Source of the DNA: Bacteroidota bacterium
GTDB taxonomy: Bacteria; Bacteroidota; Bacteroidia; Chitinophagales; Chitinophagaceae
NCBI GenBank assembly: GCA_018267545.1
Contig: JAFDYG010000537.1
Coordinates: 62,001 to 126,000, forward strand
DNA length: 64,000 nt
Direction of reading: 5' to 3'
Shown: positions 53,717-62,834 of the stretch, piece by piece
How positions within the stretch are numbered: position 1 is the first letter of the stretch
How the letters are laid out: every line of letters starts with the position of its first letter
Notes under the pieces: generated by a model
Seen by the model: the letters and a program-made list of their open reading frames with translations, nothing else
The model's database searches: none
What the model was told of the DNA's origin: nothing
Program-made: the position numbers and the translations under genes

Positions 53717-55960
53717 ATGAATTATCATATTGTAATGACCCGAACAATACCAGGCCTGCTGCTTTTCTTTTTTTGCATTTCCGCTCACGCCCAATATTTC
53801 ACCCGGGAAGAAGGGACCGCCCTTTTAAACCAACTAAAGTCCGCCCGCGAAGACTCGCAGCGAATCAGCCTGCTGATCAGCCTGGCGGAATACCATACAA
53901 TCTCCAGCTACGATCATCCGACCAATTTCGATTCGGCAGCCCTCCTCCTTACCCAGGCCGAAGAGCTGAATAACCGGAAAAAGCTACCCTCCGCAGTCAC
54001 AGAAATAATGATGGCAAAGGCATTCCTGCTCCGATACTCCGGCAAGACCGAAGAAGGGAGAAAGACCATCCTGTCCATAATCGACCTTCTGAAAGACGGC
54101 AGGGATAACCACTCCCTGGGAAAGGCCTACTACGAGCTATCGAATTATTACGACTATGACTTCAAGTACAATACCATCAGCCAGCGCACCGCCTATATCC
54201 ACCAGGCAATAACAGCCTTCGAAAAAGCCGGCGCCATAAACGACCTGGGTAATTGTTACAAAGTACTGGCCGACCTTCATCATCTCGTCAACATGTATGA
54301 CACCGCGATGAAAGAAATAGAGATTTCTCTCAAATATTACAAAATCTCCAACTACCCAAGACTCGAAGGAGTTTATGATATGTTTGGACAGCTCTATTAC
54401 GCTCGCAGCAATTATCAACAGGCCCTCTCATACGAATTGATGGCGCTCAAAACAGCCAATGTCAACTCGAACGACGGCCTCCAGATCTGCGAAATAGAAA
54501 ATAACGTAGGGCTCACGCTCTTCAAAATGAATGACCCGAAGGCCGCCCTGCCCCATTTTATGAATGCCCTTCGCATCGCGGAAAAAGAATCCGACAACGA
54601 GACCGTCTATGGACTGACGTCCCATGTCGTGGAAACATATATAGCCATGAAACAGCCGCAGGAAGGACTGAGCTTTTTAAAAGCGATCGTAAAGAAACAC
54701 ACGAAGCCCAATACGGACCGATTCGAAACGCAAGGCTATATCTACAAAACGTATCTCAATCTATACACCGTCCTCGGACAATATAACAACGGCCGTTTCT
54801 ACTACGACCAGCTCATCACTAAAGCCAAAGACCCAAACCTCGACGTCTTTAAACGAAACGGCTACTACGAGGAGATAATAAAATATCTCATCGCCACAAA
54901 AGACTTCACAAACGCGCTAAAATACCTCAACGCCAACAAGACCCTCATGGAAAGTATCAATGATGATATCGGCCTGGCGCGCAACTACAACCTCTGGTTC
55001 TCCCTCGACACAGCACAAGGGAATTACAAGTCCGCCGTCGACAAAATTCTAAAAGAACGCCTGATAACCGATACAACCCTCAACGCCGCCAAAGCCAGCG
55101 AAATCAGACACCTCGAAGTCCAGTACCAAACGGAAAAAAGAGAAAACGACATCCGCGTAAAAGACCAGACGATCAAAGCCATGGTCCAGACAGACCAGCT
55201 CAAACAAGCCAACCTCGACCAAACCCGTTTCACCCGCAACCTGACGGCCATTACCAGCGTCCTGCTGCTTACCCTCGGAACTATTCTATACATCCAATAC
55301 AAACAAAAAAGGAAAGCAAACATCCTCATCACCCAACGAAACGTACAGCTCAACCAGCTGCTCAAAGAAAAAGACTGGCTGGTCAAAGAAGTCCACCACA
55401 GGGTAAAGAACAACCTGCAAATGGTCATCAGCATCCTGAACATGCAATCCGCCTACCTGGACAACGAGGTAGCCATTTTGGCCATCCGCGACAGCCAGCG
55501 CCGTATGCAAGCCATGTCCCTGATTCACCAGAAGCTCTATCAATCCAAAAACGTCTCGGTAATCGACATGCAGAATTATATTACCGAGCTCATCTGCTAC
55601 CTCAAGGATATCTATAACACCTCCGGCATCCTCTTCGAAGAAAACATAGAACCCGTTTCCCTCGACGTCTCCCAGGCCGTCCCCCTCGGCCTGATCCTGA
55701 ATGAGCTCATTACAAACGCCATCAAGCACGCCTTCCCCACCGGCATCGGCAACGTCTCCGTATCCCTCCACTCCCCTTCTCCCCACAGCCTCCAGCTGAA
55801 AGTATGCGATAACGGCAAAGGTCTCCCCGAAAAATTCAACGCATTTGCAAGCAATTCCCTCGGCATGCGCCTCATCACCGGTCTCGTAACCCAGCTGGAA
55901 GGAACCCTCAAAATATCCAGCGACCGCGGCGTCAAAGTCCTCATCACAATCCCCTACTGA
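53717..55960 (+). CDS. TPR-containing HisKA_2 sensor histidine kinase
   Basis: 747 residues; an inner ATG at 53735 starts a cleaner signal peptide (MTRTIPGLLLFFFCISAHA). TPR-like repeats span about 60-480, one membrane helix about 505-528 (TSVLLLTLGTILYI), HisKA_2 with EVHHRVKNNLQMVIS (His near 559) and HATPase_c with NELITNAIKHAFP and DNGKGL. The whole layout matches the kinase at 9532-12072. No regulator is linked. Its divergent position suggests control of the susCD operon. The stop overlaps the convergent gene by 7 bases. Confidence 0.9.
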   Translation: MNYHIVMTRTIPGLLLFFFCISAHAQYFTREEGTALLNQLKSAREDSQRISLLISLAEYHTISSYDHPTNFDSAALLLTQAEELNNRKKLPSAVTEIMMAKAFLLRYSGKTEEGRKTILSIIDLLKDGRDNHSLGKAYYELSNYYDYDFKYNTISQRTAYIHQAITAFEKAGAINDLGNCYKVLADLHHLVNMYDTAMKEIEISLKYYKISNYPRLEGVYDMFGQLYYARSNYQQALSYELMALKTANVNSNDGLQICEIENNVGLTLFKMNDPKAALPHFMNALRIAEKESDNETVYGLTSHVVETYIAMKQPQEGLSFLKAIVKKHTKPNTDRFETQGYIYKTYLNLYTVLGQYNNGRFYYDQLITKAKDPNLDVFKRNGYYEEIIKYLIATKDFTNALKYLNANKTLMESINDDIGLARNYNLWFSLDTAQGNYKSAVDKILKERLITDTTLNAAKASEIRHLEVQYQTEKRENDIRVKDQTIKAMVQTDQLKQANLDQTRFTRNLTAITSVLLLTLGTILYIQYKQKRKANILITQRNVQLNQLLKEKDWLVKEVHHRVKNNLQMVISILNMQSAYLDNEVAILAIRDSQRRMQAMSLIHQKLYQSKNVSVIDMQNYITELICYLKDIYNTSGILFEENIEPVSLDVSQAVPLGLILNELITNAIKHAFPTGIGNVSVSLHSPSPHSLQLKVCDNGKGLPEKFNAFASNSLGMRLITGLVTQLEGTLKISSDRGVKVLITIPY

Positions 55961-57924
55961 GCCGATAGCCGCAGCAAAACCGCATCCGCTACCACAGTCC
56001 CATCCGCCCCCTTATTGCTGATTTCCACAAAATTGTTTTTTCCTCCCGCCTGCAGCTCCGCCTTCCCCGCATATACCCACTGCCCCGTAGTCTGACCCTC
56101 AACCAACAACCCGCCCGTCTTAACCTTTAGCTCCTTACCTCCCGCCAGCACCGTCGTAAACGAGCTCATCGTCTTCAACTTCGGGATATAAATATACAGG
56201 TCGTACATCCCGCCCCTCACCACATCCACGGCGAAACGCACAGACCTGCTCTCCCCATCCGCCGTCGTATCCGCCAGCCGGGAAAATCCATAGCTGTCCT
56301 GTCGCTGCTTCGTCCAATCTCCCGTTACGGTTACACGAGCCTTGTCGTCATTGTCCACGATTATCTCCGGCGTGCTGCCATCCGCCAGCGGATTGTCCTT
56401 CAAGATCGCCCTGATCCGCCCGGCATCCACCTCCTGGATCCCCTGATGTCCGTCGATCGCCAGACCGGCCGCAATCGCAGCCGACTGCCCCAGCTCCATA
56501 AACACCGGTTCCATCCGGATACTACCATAGGCAATATGGCTGGCGGAAAGACAAACCGGGACGACCAGATTGCTGCAATCCTCTTTCTTTGGAATGATGG
56601 CCCGATAGGCGATAGGGTACGGCGGGAAACCTCCGATCTGGACATCCCCTTCGTTCTTGACCATCCCATTCACCACCACCCGCTGACAATTGTGAGAGTC
56701 CATGGTATAGGCCGCCAGACCGATGCCGTCTTCCACGCTGACCTTCCCTTCACAGTTTGCTTGCGTCATAACGTACGCGCCTACCATCCGCCGGGCTTCC
56801 CGGACGTAAATCTGCGGGGTCCAGTTGCCATTGTCGGTGTATTCATCCCTGGGATAACCCCATTCCAGCATCAGTTTCCGTAAATGCCCGGGCATCTGCG
56901 GATCATGCCCGATGAAATACAACAGCCCCTTCGTATAGTCGATATGCTCCTGCAAAATCTTCTTCCGTGTATCATAATCGCCTTCCGGGTAGTCATAGCT
57001 ATTGCCGATCATATCCGTAGAAAACGGGCCGTTATTGTTGATGTCCGTTTTGTGGTTAGGCAGCAAATCGAATTTCAAAAAACCCCAGAGATCCCCCACA
57101 GGCTTCTTCGCCAGGTAGCGCACCAGCAATTGATACCGCGCAGCATCATACCGCTCAGGCTGGGTGATCTCAATCCTGTTCGCCGGGTCATTGGTCAGAC
57201 AAATCCGGTAGTTATAGGTCTGCACTTTCTTATCTCCCGTACCCGCGGGATCCAATGTCTTCGGACTGACACCGTACAAAAGCCCGCTGGAAGGATCGCC
57301 CGGCGTCTTATACGGATCCACACCATCCGGAAACTGATGCTTTTCCCGAAGCTGTACCCCATTATAGGTTTCGCTATAGACACTATTGGCCTCGCGCCCT
57401 ACCACATAGGATACACCCGCCTTTGCCATCAGGTCGCCCTCATAAGAACAATCGATATATTCCTTCGCCCTTATCTCACGCGCTCCCCCACCCCCATCCA
57501 GCCTCACACTTCTTATCACTCCACCGCTTTTCGTCGCCCCCGCAATTCGATATCCATACAAAACCTTCAAACCCGCCGCCTTTACATATTGGGCAAAAAC
57601 ATCTTCGGCCACATGCGGCTCGAAAATCCACTGCTCGAACGTACCATAGTGCTTTCCGACTCTCCGGTAGAAGTCCAGCGACAAACCCGATATCGCATAT
57701 TTATTGCCGATATCCGTATACCCCAATCCCCCCGAGCTAAGCCCGCCAAGGTGCCGCCCAGGCTCGACCAGGATCACGCTCTTATGCATCTTCTGCGCCG
57801 TGTACGCCGCAATAACCCCCGCCGAAGTCCCGCCATACACACAAATATCATAGCCGTCCTGCGCCATCAGCCGGCCCGACAGCAAACAAACAAAAACAAA
57901 AATCATCCTTTGCATAGATTTCAA
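55954..57924 (-). CDS. Exported FAD-dependent oxidoreductase with golvesin-like C-terminus
   Basis: 656 residues: signal peptide (1-21), an FAD_oxidored domain with the dinucleotide-binding motif VYGGTSAGVIAAYTA and acidic VEPGRHLGGLSSGG, catalytic-type body to about 530, and a C-terminal golvesin/xanthan-lyase-like beta domain (about 535-656; VTGDWTKQ, YDLYIYIPK, FVEISNKG). Such proteins accompany glycan loci of Bacteroidota and are presumed to oxidise a sugar derivative; the reaction is not established. It follows SusD after 2 bases and is the only enzyme in this locus. Confidence 0.85.
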   Translation of the reverse strand: MKSMQRMIFVFVCLLSGRLMAQDGYDICVYGGTSAGVIAAYTAQKMHKSVILVEPGRHLGGLSSGGLGYTDIGNKYAISGLSLDFYRRVGKHYGTFEQWIFEPHVAEDVFAQYVKAAGLKVLYGYRIAGATKSGGVIRSVRLDGGGGAREIRAKEYIDCSYEGDLMAKAGVSYVVGREANSVYSETYNGVQLREKHQFPDGVDPYKTPGDPSSGLLYGVSPKTLDPAGTGDKKVQTYNYRICLTNDPANRIEITQPERYDAARYQLLVRYLAKKPVGDLWGFLKFDLLPNHKTDINNNGPFSTDMIGNSYDYPEGDYDTRKKILQEHIDYTKGLLYFIGHDPQMPGHLRKLMLEWGYPRDEYTDNGNWTPQIYVREARRMVGAYVMTQANCEGKVSVEDGIGLAAYTMDSHNCQRVVVNGMVKNEGDVQIGGFPPYPIAYRAIIPKKEDCSNLVVPVCLSASHIAYGSIRMEPVFMELGQSAAIAAGLAIDGHQGIQEVDAGRIRAILKDNPLADGSTPEIIVDNDDKARVTVTGDWTKQRQDSYGFSRLADTTADGESRSVRFAVDVVRGGMYDLYIYIPKLKTMSSFTTVLAGGKELKVKTGGLLVEGQTTGQWVYAGKAELQAGGKNNFVEISNKGADGTVVADAVLLRLSAQ

Positions 57925-57926
57925 AT

Positions 57927-59381
57927 TTAGTAGCCGGGATTCTGATCCGTTGCCGGATTGATCGCTTTATTATAATTGTATTCGGTCGTCGGAATGGGCC
58001 ACAACAAATGTTTATCCGCTACGGCAATGCCCTTGATATCCATAATCACCTGCTTGGCCAGGCCAAGCCTTTTGAGATACAACCAACGTTTGCCCTCGGA
58101 ACAATCCTCATACCCTTCCTCTTTCACAAGCAGATTGATAAAAGAATTCAAATCCGGATATCCCGCCAGCGGAAAGTCCACCGTCGGATCCGCCGTCAGC
58201 GGATTCTTCCCATACCCCCTCCGGTGTACCATGTTCAGCTTCTCCATGGCATCCGCCGTCGTTGCATTGTTTGCCCGCGCGTCCGCCTCCGCATAGATCA
58301 TCAGCAAATCTGCATAACGATACATCGGGTAGTCGTTCCCCGCCGCCGTCACCGCGCCCTTGTCGATAAACTTCCGGTTCAGAACGGTCGTATTCCCCAG
58401 ACCAAAAGTCTGACCGTACCAATTACAGCTGTACCGGAGATCGCTCCGGTTCCAGCCCGCCAAAACCTTATTGTTGACCGAATCGCTATAGAAAGTGTAA
58501 AACCCTCCCGGCGGATAATACCCGCTATTGGGATAGAAGGCATACACAGGATAATAGTTCCCTTGCAGGTCGGGAGCCCGGGCGAATTTCAAATAGAAAA
58601 TCTCTTCGGTGCTGCCCGTAACGTCCGCCCCATACAATTTCGAATCGAAATCGGTGGCCGCCGACACGCTCACCAGTGAATATTTTTTGGACTGGATCAC
58701 CGCAAGCGCCTCGTCACGCGCACTGCTATACTGCCCCATGTTCATATACACATCGGCCAGCACCGTCTTCGCCGACCATTTCGAAGGGGTGCCTGTCAGC
58801 CGCGGAACATCCGGCAGGTTGTTCTCCGCATATTGGAGATCGCTCACGATAAACGCAAAGACATCCGCCGCCGCACTCCTCTTCAGATTGATAGAGTCGA
58901 TATTGGTCTCCGTTCTCAACGGCACCCCTCCCCAGTTGCGAACCAGGAAGAAATAGTCGAGCGCCCGCATAAACCGCGCCTCGGCAATATACTTCGATTT
59001 ATCCGGGTTCGCGACCGATTTGGCCAGCGGAGCCTTTTGGATGATGATATTGGCGTTCCGGATAGAGGTGTAGAAAAAACCCCAAAATCCGGCTACACGG
59101 GTAATATTGGTATTGTCCAGACCCTGGTAGTTGTTGAGGACAGCATGACTGCCGCGGCCGTACATATAGTCCGCATAGCACTCCAGCTGCGTCTGGTAAA
59201 GCGCACCCAGGCTATTTTGGTCGCGCAATGGTCCATAAATGGCTGCAAGACCGGCTTCGACCTCCGCCGGAGTATTGTAAAAGGCTTCCGCCGCAATGGA
59301 CTGTGGATGTTCTTCCAGTGCCTTCCTGCAGCCGGCCAGCGACAGAAAAAAGAAGATCGTTGCCAGGTAATATCTTTTCAT
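57927..59381 (-). CDS. SusD/RagB family lipoprotein
   Basis: 484 residues with lipoprotein signal ending SLAGC (Cys near 18) and mature start RKALEEHPQS. SusD blocks include ARFMRALDYFFLVRNWGGVP, YRYADLLMIYAEADARAN and the ending HLLWPIPTTEYNYN with NPGY. It works as the surface lid on the SusC porin encoded 24 bases upstream. Confidence 0.93.
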   Translation of the reverse strand: MKRYYLATIFFFLSLAGCRKALEEHPQSIAAEAFYNTPAEVEAGLAAIYGPLRDQNSLGALYQTQLECYADYMYGRGSHAVLNNYQGLDNTNITRVAGFWGFFYTSIRNANIIIQKAPLAKSVANPDKSKYIAEARFMRALDYFFLVRNWGGVPLRTETNIDSINLKRSAAADVFAFIVSDLQYAENNLPDVPRLTGTPSKWSAKTVLADVYMNMGQYSSARDEALAVIQSKKYSLVSVSAATDFDSKLYGADVTGSTEEIFYLKFARAPDLQGNYYPVYAFYPNSGYYPPGGFYTFYSDSVNNKVLAGWNRSDLRYSCNWYGQTFGLGNTTVLNRKFIDKGAVTAAGNDYPMYRYADLLMIYAEADARANNATTADAMEKLNMVHRRGYGKNPLTADPTVDFPLAGYPDLNSFINLLVKEEGYEDCSEGKRWLYLKRLGLAKQVIMDIKGIAVADKHLLWPIPTTEYNYNKAINPATDQNPGY

Positions 59382-59405
59382 ATTTGGAAAGTAAAAGGTT
59401 AGAAA

Positions 59406-62400
59406 TTAAAATCCGCAGCGAATCCCTACTGTCACGGATTTATAGGTAGGATAGGTGTAATAATCGATGCCCTGTGTTATGGAATTGCTGCCACCATACG
59501 TATTGACATCGGGATCATACCAGGAATACTTTGTAATGGTGATCAGGTTCTGACCGCTGACATACAGCTGGGCGCTCCGCCACCAGGCCGCTGCCTTGTT
59601 GACCGGAAAGTTATAGGCCAGCTGAATGTTGCGGAATCGCAGGTAGGAGCCATTCTCTACAAACCGGGATGACATATTGCCCGTTATCGATCGCGAAGGC
59701 TTAGGATATTTTGCATTGGGATTGGTGGGCGTCCAGTGATTGTAGAATTCGTCCACCGGTTCGTTCAATCCCATCCCGACGTCGAGGGTGCCCGCCTTGT
59801 TGAGATTGAAGATCTCATTGCCCTGTGAGCCCGCAATAAATACGGTCAGCTCGAAGCCTTTATACGACGTAACCGAATTGAACCCGTAGATGAAGGTAGG
59901 GTTGGGATTGCCCAGAAACGTTTTGTCCGCCGGCGTAATCTGCCCGTCCTTATTTAGATCGGCATACTGAATATTCCCCGTAGCAGTGTATCCTATTTCC
60001 TGGTAGCCATAGAACCTGCCCATCGGCTGACCTTCGCGGAGAATGTTGACATTGTCGTTCAGGTTGCCGGTATACAGGCTCTGCCCGAAAATATCCTGTC
60101 CCTGGTATAGCTTCACGACCTTGTTCCGGTTGAAGGAGATATTGGCCCCAACGGTCCAGTTCACCGGCCCTTTGAAGATATCGCCTTCCGCCGCGATCTC
60201 GAGCCCCTTGTTCCTGACCTGTCCGACATTCTGCAAAGTGGTCTTATACCCCATCGACGCCGGCAGCTGGACCTGGTTGAGCAAATTCCTCGTATCCTTC
60301 AGATAGACGTCCGCCGTCAGCCGCAGCCTCCCGGCCAGGAAACCGGCATCCACACCCGCGTCGAACTGGTTGGTCGTCTCCCATTTTAAATTACCGGGCA
60401 AGGTGGAACCCGGAGCATAGGTGGTATATAAATTATCGGCGCCAAAGATCGTGTTGCCAGAAGCAAGCTGGTTCAGCGTCGCATAGGGATTGATGGCCGT
60501 GCTTCCCGTTGCGCCGTAGCTGGCCCTGATCTTCAGGTCTGAAAGCCACTTGACGTCTTTCATGAAGCTTTCATTGTAAATCCGCCACGCAAGCGCTGCA
60601 GACGGAAAATTGCTCCACTTGCTGTTGGGCGAATAACGGGAAGACCCATCACGACGAAAGCTAACCGTCGCAAGATATTTGTCGGCATAGCTATAATTCA
60701 ATCGTCCGATAAAAGAGAACAGCACCCATTTCTGATAAGAGCTGGAGGGTATCCCCGGAGTAGCCGCCGAGCTTAGGTTGCCGGTTTGAGTAACATCGCT
60801 GAGAAATCCCGTCCCCGACCCGCTCATCCCCGTCTGCACATAGTTTTGAACGGTATAGCCCGCCGTAACGGACAGACGGTGAGCGCCAAACCCTTTGTTA
60901 TAGGTAGCGACGTTCTCGTTGAGAAGACTCGTGGTTTGAGTAGTGCCCACCGTCGCGCTGCCCACCTGGTTCGTGGACGGCTCTCTTTGATAGTAGGTAT
61001 CCGTCCGGCTGTTGACGTTCTCGATTCCACCCGAAACACGGATCGAAAGGTCTGCAAAGGGCCTAATGGTCAATGCAGCCACAGAAAATACATTGTCGGC
61101 TTTAAAACCATCGCTCACCTTATTGATCGTCACCAGCGGATTGACGATTGCATTGGAGATAAATGGATAAGCGGTATTCAACCTCCGGTAGCTGCCGTCG
61201 GAATTATACGGACTCAAAGTCGGAGGCGCATCCAGCATCCCCGAGATAAGGTCCGCGCCCCTGTTGCCCGACCCCGAATTTTGATTGCGGCCCTGTCCCC
61301 GCGTCAGGTAGATGTTGTACGAGACACTGAAGATCTTGCTGATGTCGTGATTGATCATGCCGCGAAGCGTATACCGGTCGAAATTGCTGTTGCGGATGAT
61401 CCCCTCCTGGCGAAAGAAACCGGCCGACATCGAAAAAGTCGTTTTATCGGTCCCCCCGCTGATAGTGACATTGTTGGTATACATGGGAGCTTTGTGCATC
61501 ACCAGCGCCTGCCAGTCCGTCGAAGGCGCCTTGCTGAACGAATCCAGCTGCTGCTGCGTGAAATAGGGACTAAGCCCGTCGTTGGCCGCCTGCTCGTTGT
61601 AGAACTGCGCATATTGCCCCGCATTCATCAGCTTGATCTTCTTCATCGGTGACTGCACGGTATAGCCGGAGCTGACATCGACCGTGGTATTGCCTTTCCG
61701 CCCGGTCTTCGTTGTTATCAGGACGACGCCATTAGCGCCCCTCGAACCATATAAAGCGATAGAAGAAGCATCCTTCAATATCTCCACCGAAGCGATATCC
61801 CCCGGCTGGATAAAAGTAGGGTTGCTCGGATAAGGAAAGCCATCTACGACGTACAACGGCTCGTTGCTGCCCAGGATGGAGTTGGCTCCCCTTATCCGAA
61901 CGCTGATCCCCCCGCCGGGTGCGCCGTTGTTCTGCTGCACCTGGACACCCGGAGCCCTCCCCTGTAACGCATTGATCACGTTGTTCGTGGGATAGGACGT
62001 GATCTCCGCAGGCTTCACCTGCGAGACCGAACCGGTCAGGTCGCTCTTCCGGACAGTCCCGTACGCCACGACGACGATTTCATTCAGCCCCTTCACATTG
62101 ATCGCCAGCTGAACGGTAATATCTTTCCTGTTCTTTGTATCTATTTCCTGCGTCTGATAACCGGTAAAGGATATGACGATCACCGCATTTTCCTTTATGC
62201 CTTTCAAGATGAAAGAGCCGTCGGTCTCGCTTACTACACTCATCTTTCCGCCTTTTACGGTGATGGTCGCCCCGGCCACAGGATTTCCCTTTTCATCCAG
62301 CACCTTCCCGGTGACATCCTGCAAAGGCGGCGGCAGGACAGCCTTGGCCTCCGGTTTGTCCTTAATGATGACCAGGCGGTTCAATATCGTATAGGTATAA

Positions 62401-62645
62401 GGCTGGTCCTTCAGACAAGCAGCAAGCACCTCGTCCAGCGACGCATTCCTGACATGGATGGTCACCGGCCTCGCCCGTTGCAGGAAAGTTTCCGTGTAGA
62501 TGAATTTATAGCCCGTCTGAAGCTCGATTCGGTCGAATACCCTTTCAGGAGAAGCTTCCCGTTCGGAAAGGGTGATCTTTTGTGCAGTGCTCCTGGCGCT
62601 TACCTGCAAAATGGAGACAAGTAGAAGAAAAGCAGTTAATTTCAT
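59406..62645 (-). CDS. SusC/RagA TonB-dependent receptor with STN domain
   Basis: 1079 residues from the ATG at 62645 (signal peptide MKLTAFLLLVSILQVSARSTA). STN domain (about 25-95), carboxypeptidase-regulatory-like domain (about 108-195), plug with LNEIVVVAYG and ILKDASSIALYGSRGANG, then the barrel ending VTVGIRCGF. The upstream FecR gene supplies its signalling partner. A longer frame from 62705 is possible but would span a strong rightward promoter. Confidence 0.94.
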   Translation of the reverse strand: MKLTAFLLLVSILQVSARSTAQKITLSEREASPERVFDRIELQTGYKFIYTETFLQRARPVTIHVRNASLDEVLAACLKDQPYTYTILNRLVIIKDKPEAKAVLPPPLQDVTGKVLDEKGNPVAGATITVKGGKMSVVSETDGSFILKGIKENAVIVISFTGYQTQEIDTKNRKDITVQLAINVKGLNEIVVVAYGTVRKSDLTGSVSQVKPAEITSYPTNNVINALQGRAPGVQVQQNNGAPGGGISVRIRGANSILGSNEPLYVVDGFPYPSNPTFIQPGDIASVEILKDASSIALYGSRGANGVVLITTKTGRKGNTTVDVSSGYTVQSPMKKIKLMNAGQYAQFYNEQAANDGLSPYFTQQQLDSFSKAPSTDWQALVMHKAPMYTNNVTISGGTDKTTFSMSAGFFRQEGIIRNSNFDRYTLRGMINHDISKIFSVSYNIYLTRGQGRNQNSGSGNRGADLISGMLDAPPTLSPYNSDGSYRRLNTAYPFISNAIVNPLVTINKVSDGFKADNVFSVAALTIRPFADLSIRVSGGIENVNSRTDTYYQREPSTNQVGSATVGTTQTTSLLNENVATYNKGFGAHRLSVTAGYTVQNYVQTGMSGSGTGFLSDVTQTGNLSSAATPGIPSSSYQKWVLFSFIGRLNYSYADKYLATVSFRRDGSSRYSPNSKWSNFPSAALAWRIYNESFMKDVKWLSDLKIRASYGATGSTAINPYATLNQLASGNTIFGADNLYTTYAPGSTLPGNLKWETTNQFDAGVDAGFLAGRLRLTADVYLKDTRNLLNQVQLPASMGYKTTLQNVGQVRNKGLEIAAEGDIFKGPVNWTVGANISFNRNKVVKLYQGQDIFGQSLYTGNLNDNVNILREGQPMGRFYGYQEIGYTATGNIQYADLNKDGQITPADKTFLGNPNPTFIYGFNSVTSYKGFELTVFIAGSQGNEIFNLNKAGTLDVGMGLNEPVDEFYNHWTPTNPNAKYPKPSRSITGNMSSRFVENGSYLRFRNIQLAYNFPVNKAAAWWRSAQLYVSGQNLITITKYSWYDPDVNTYGGSNSITQGIDYYTYPTYKSVTVGIRCGF

Positions 62646-62681
62646 CTTAAGGCAGTTGAATGATCGCGGTTTCCCACGATC

Positions 62682-62712
62682 TTGACAAATTGCAATCGAT
62701 ACCATAACTTTG
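62682..62712 (+). promoter_or_regulatory. Near-consensus rightward promoter in the fecR-susC gap
   Basis: TTG (62682-62684), exactly 20 bases, then TAACTTTG (62705-62712) is a full match to the Bacteroidota -33/-7 pattern. It points rightward, against both flanking genes. The predicted start is near 62719. Confidence 0.55.
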
Positions 62713-62718
62713 TTTCGT

Positions 62719-62828
62719 TTGGATTAATAATAGCTACCCGCTGTCAGGCGGTGTGGCGATACACTGAACATGTTACATTGATCCGACAATGCCGGGTCCT
62801 GATGGCGTCAGGATTCCGGCTTTATAAT
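62719..62828 (+). ncRNA. Candidate antisense small RNA in the fecR-susC gap
   Basis: A transcript from the promoter at 62682-62712 would run about 105 nt to a hairpin at 62792-62821 followed by TTTATAAT. It lies opposite the fecR-susC mRNA in the susC leader. In Bacteroides, cis-encoded RNAs at this place (for example DonS) repress their susC operons. The equivalent gap at 28.6 kb has a similar terminator. No significant reading frame is needed to explain it. Confidence 0.4.
62792..62821 (+). terminator. Hairpin at the end of the candidate small RNA
   Basis: GCCGG / CCGGC (5 bp) and TCCTGA / TCAGGA (6 bp) stack with a small asymmetric bulge and a TGGCG loop. The following TTTATAAT is a weak U-tract, so termination may be partial. 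Confidence 0.42.
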
Positions 62829-62834
62829 AAAGCC

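Noticed and set aside
62646-62705. Longer SusC start at 62705
   Set aside because: The added 20 residues do not resemble a signal sequence, the inner ATG starts a canonical one, and the extra stretch covers the rightward promoter.
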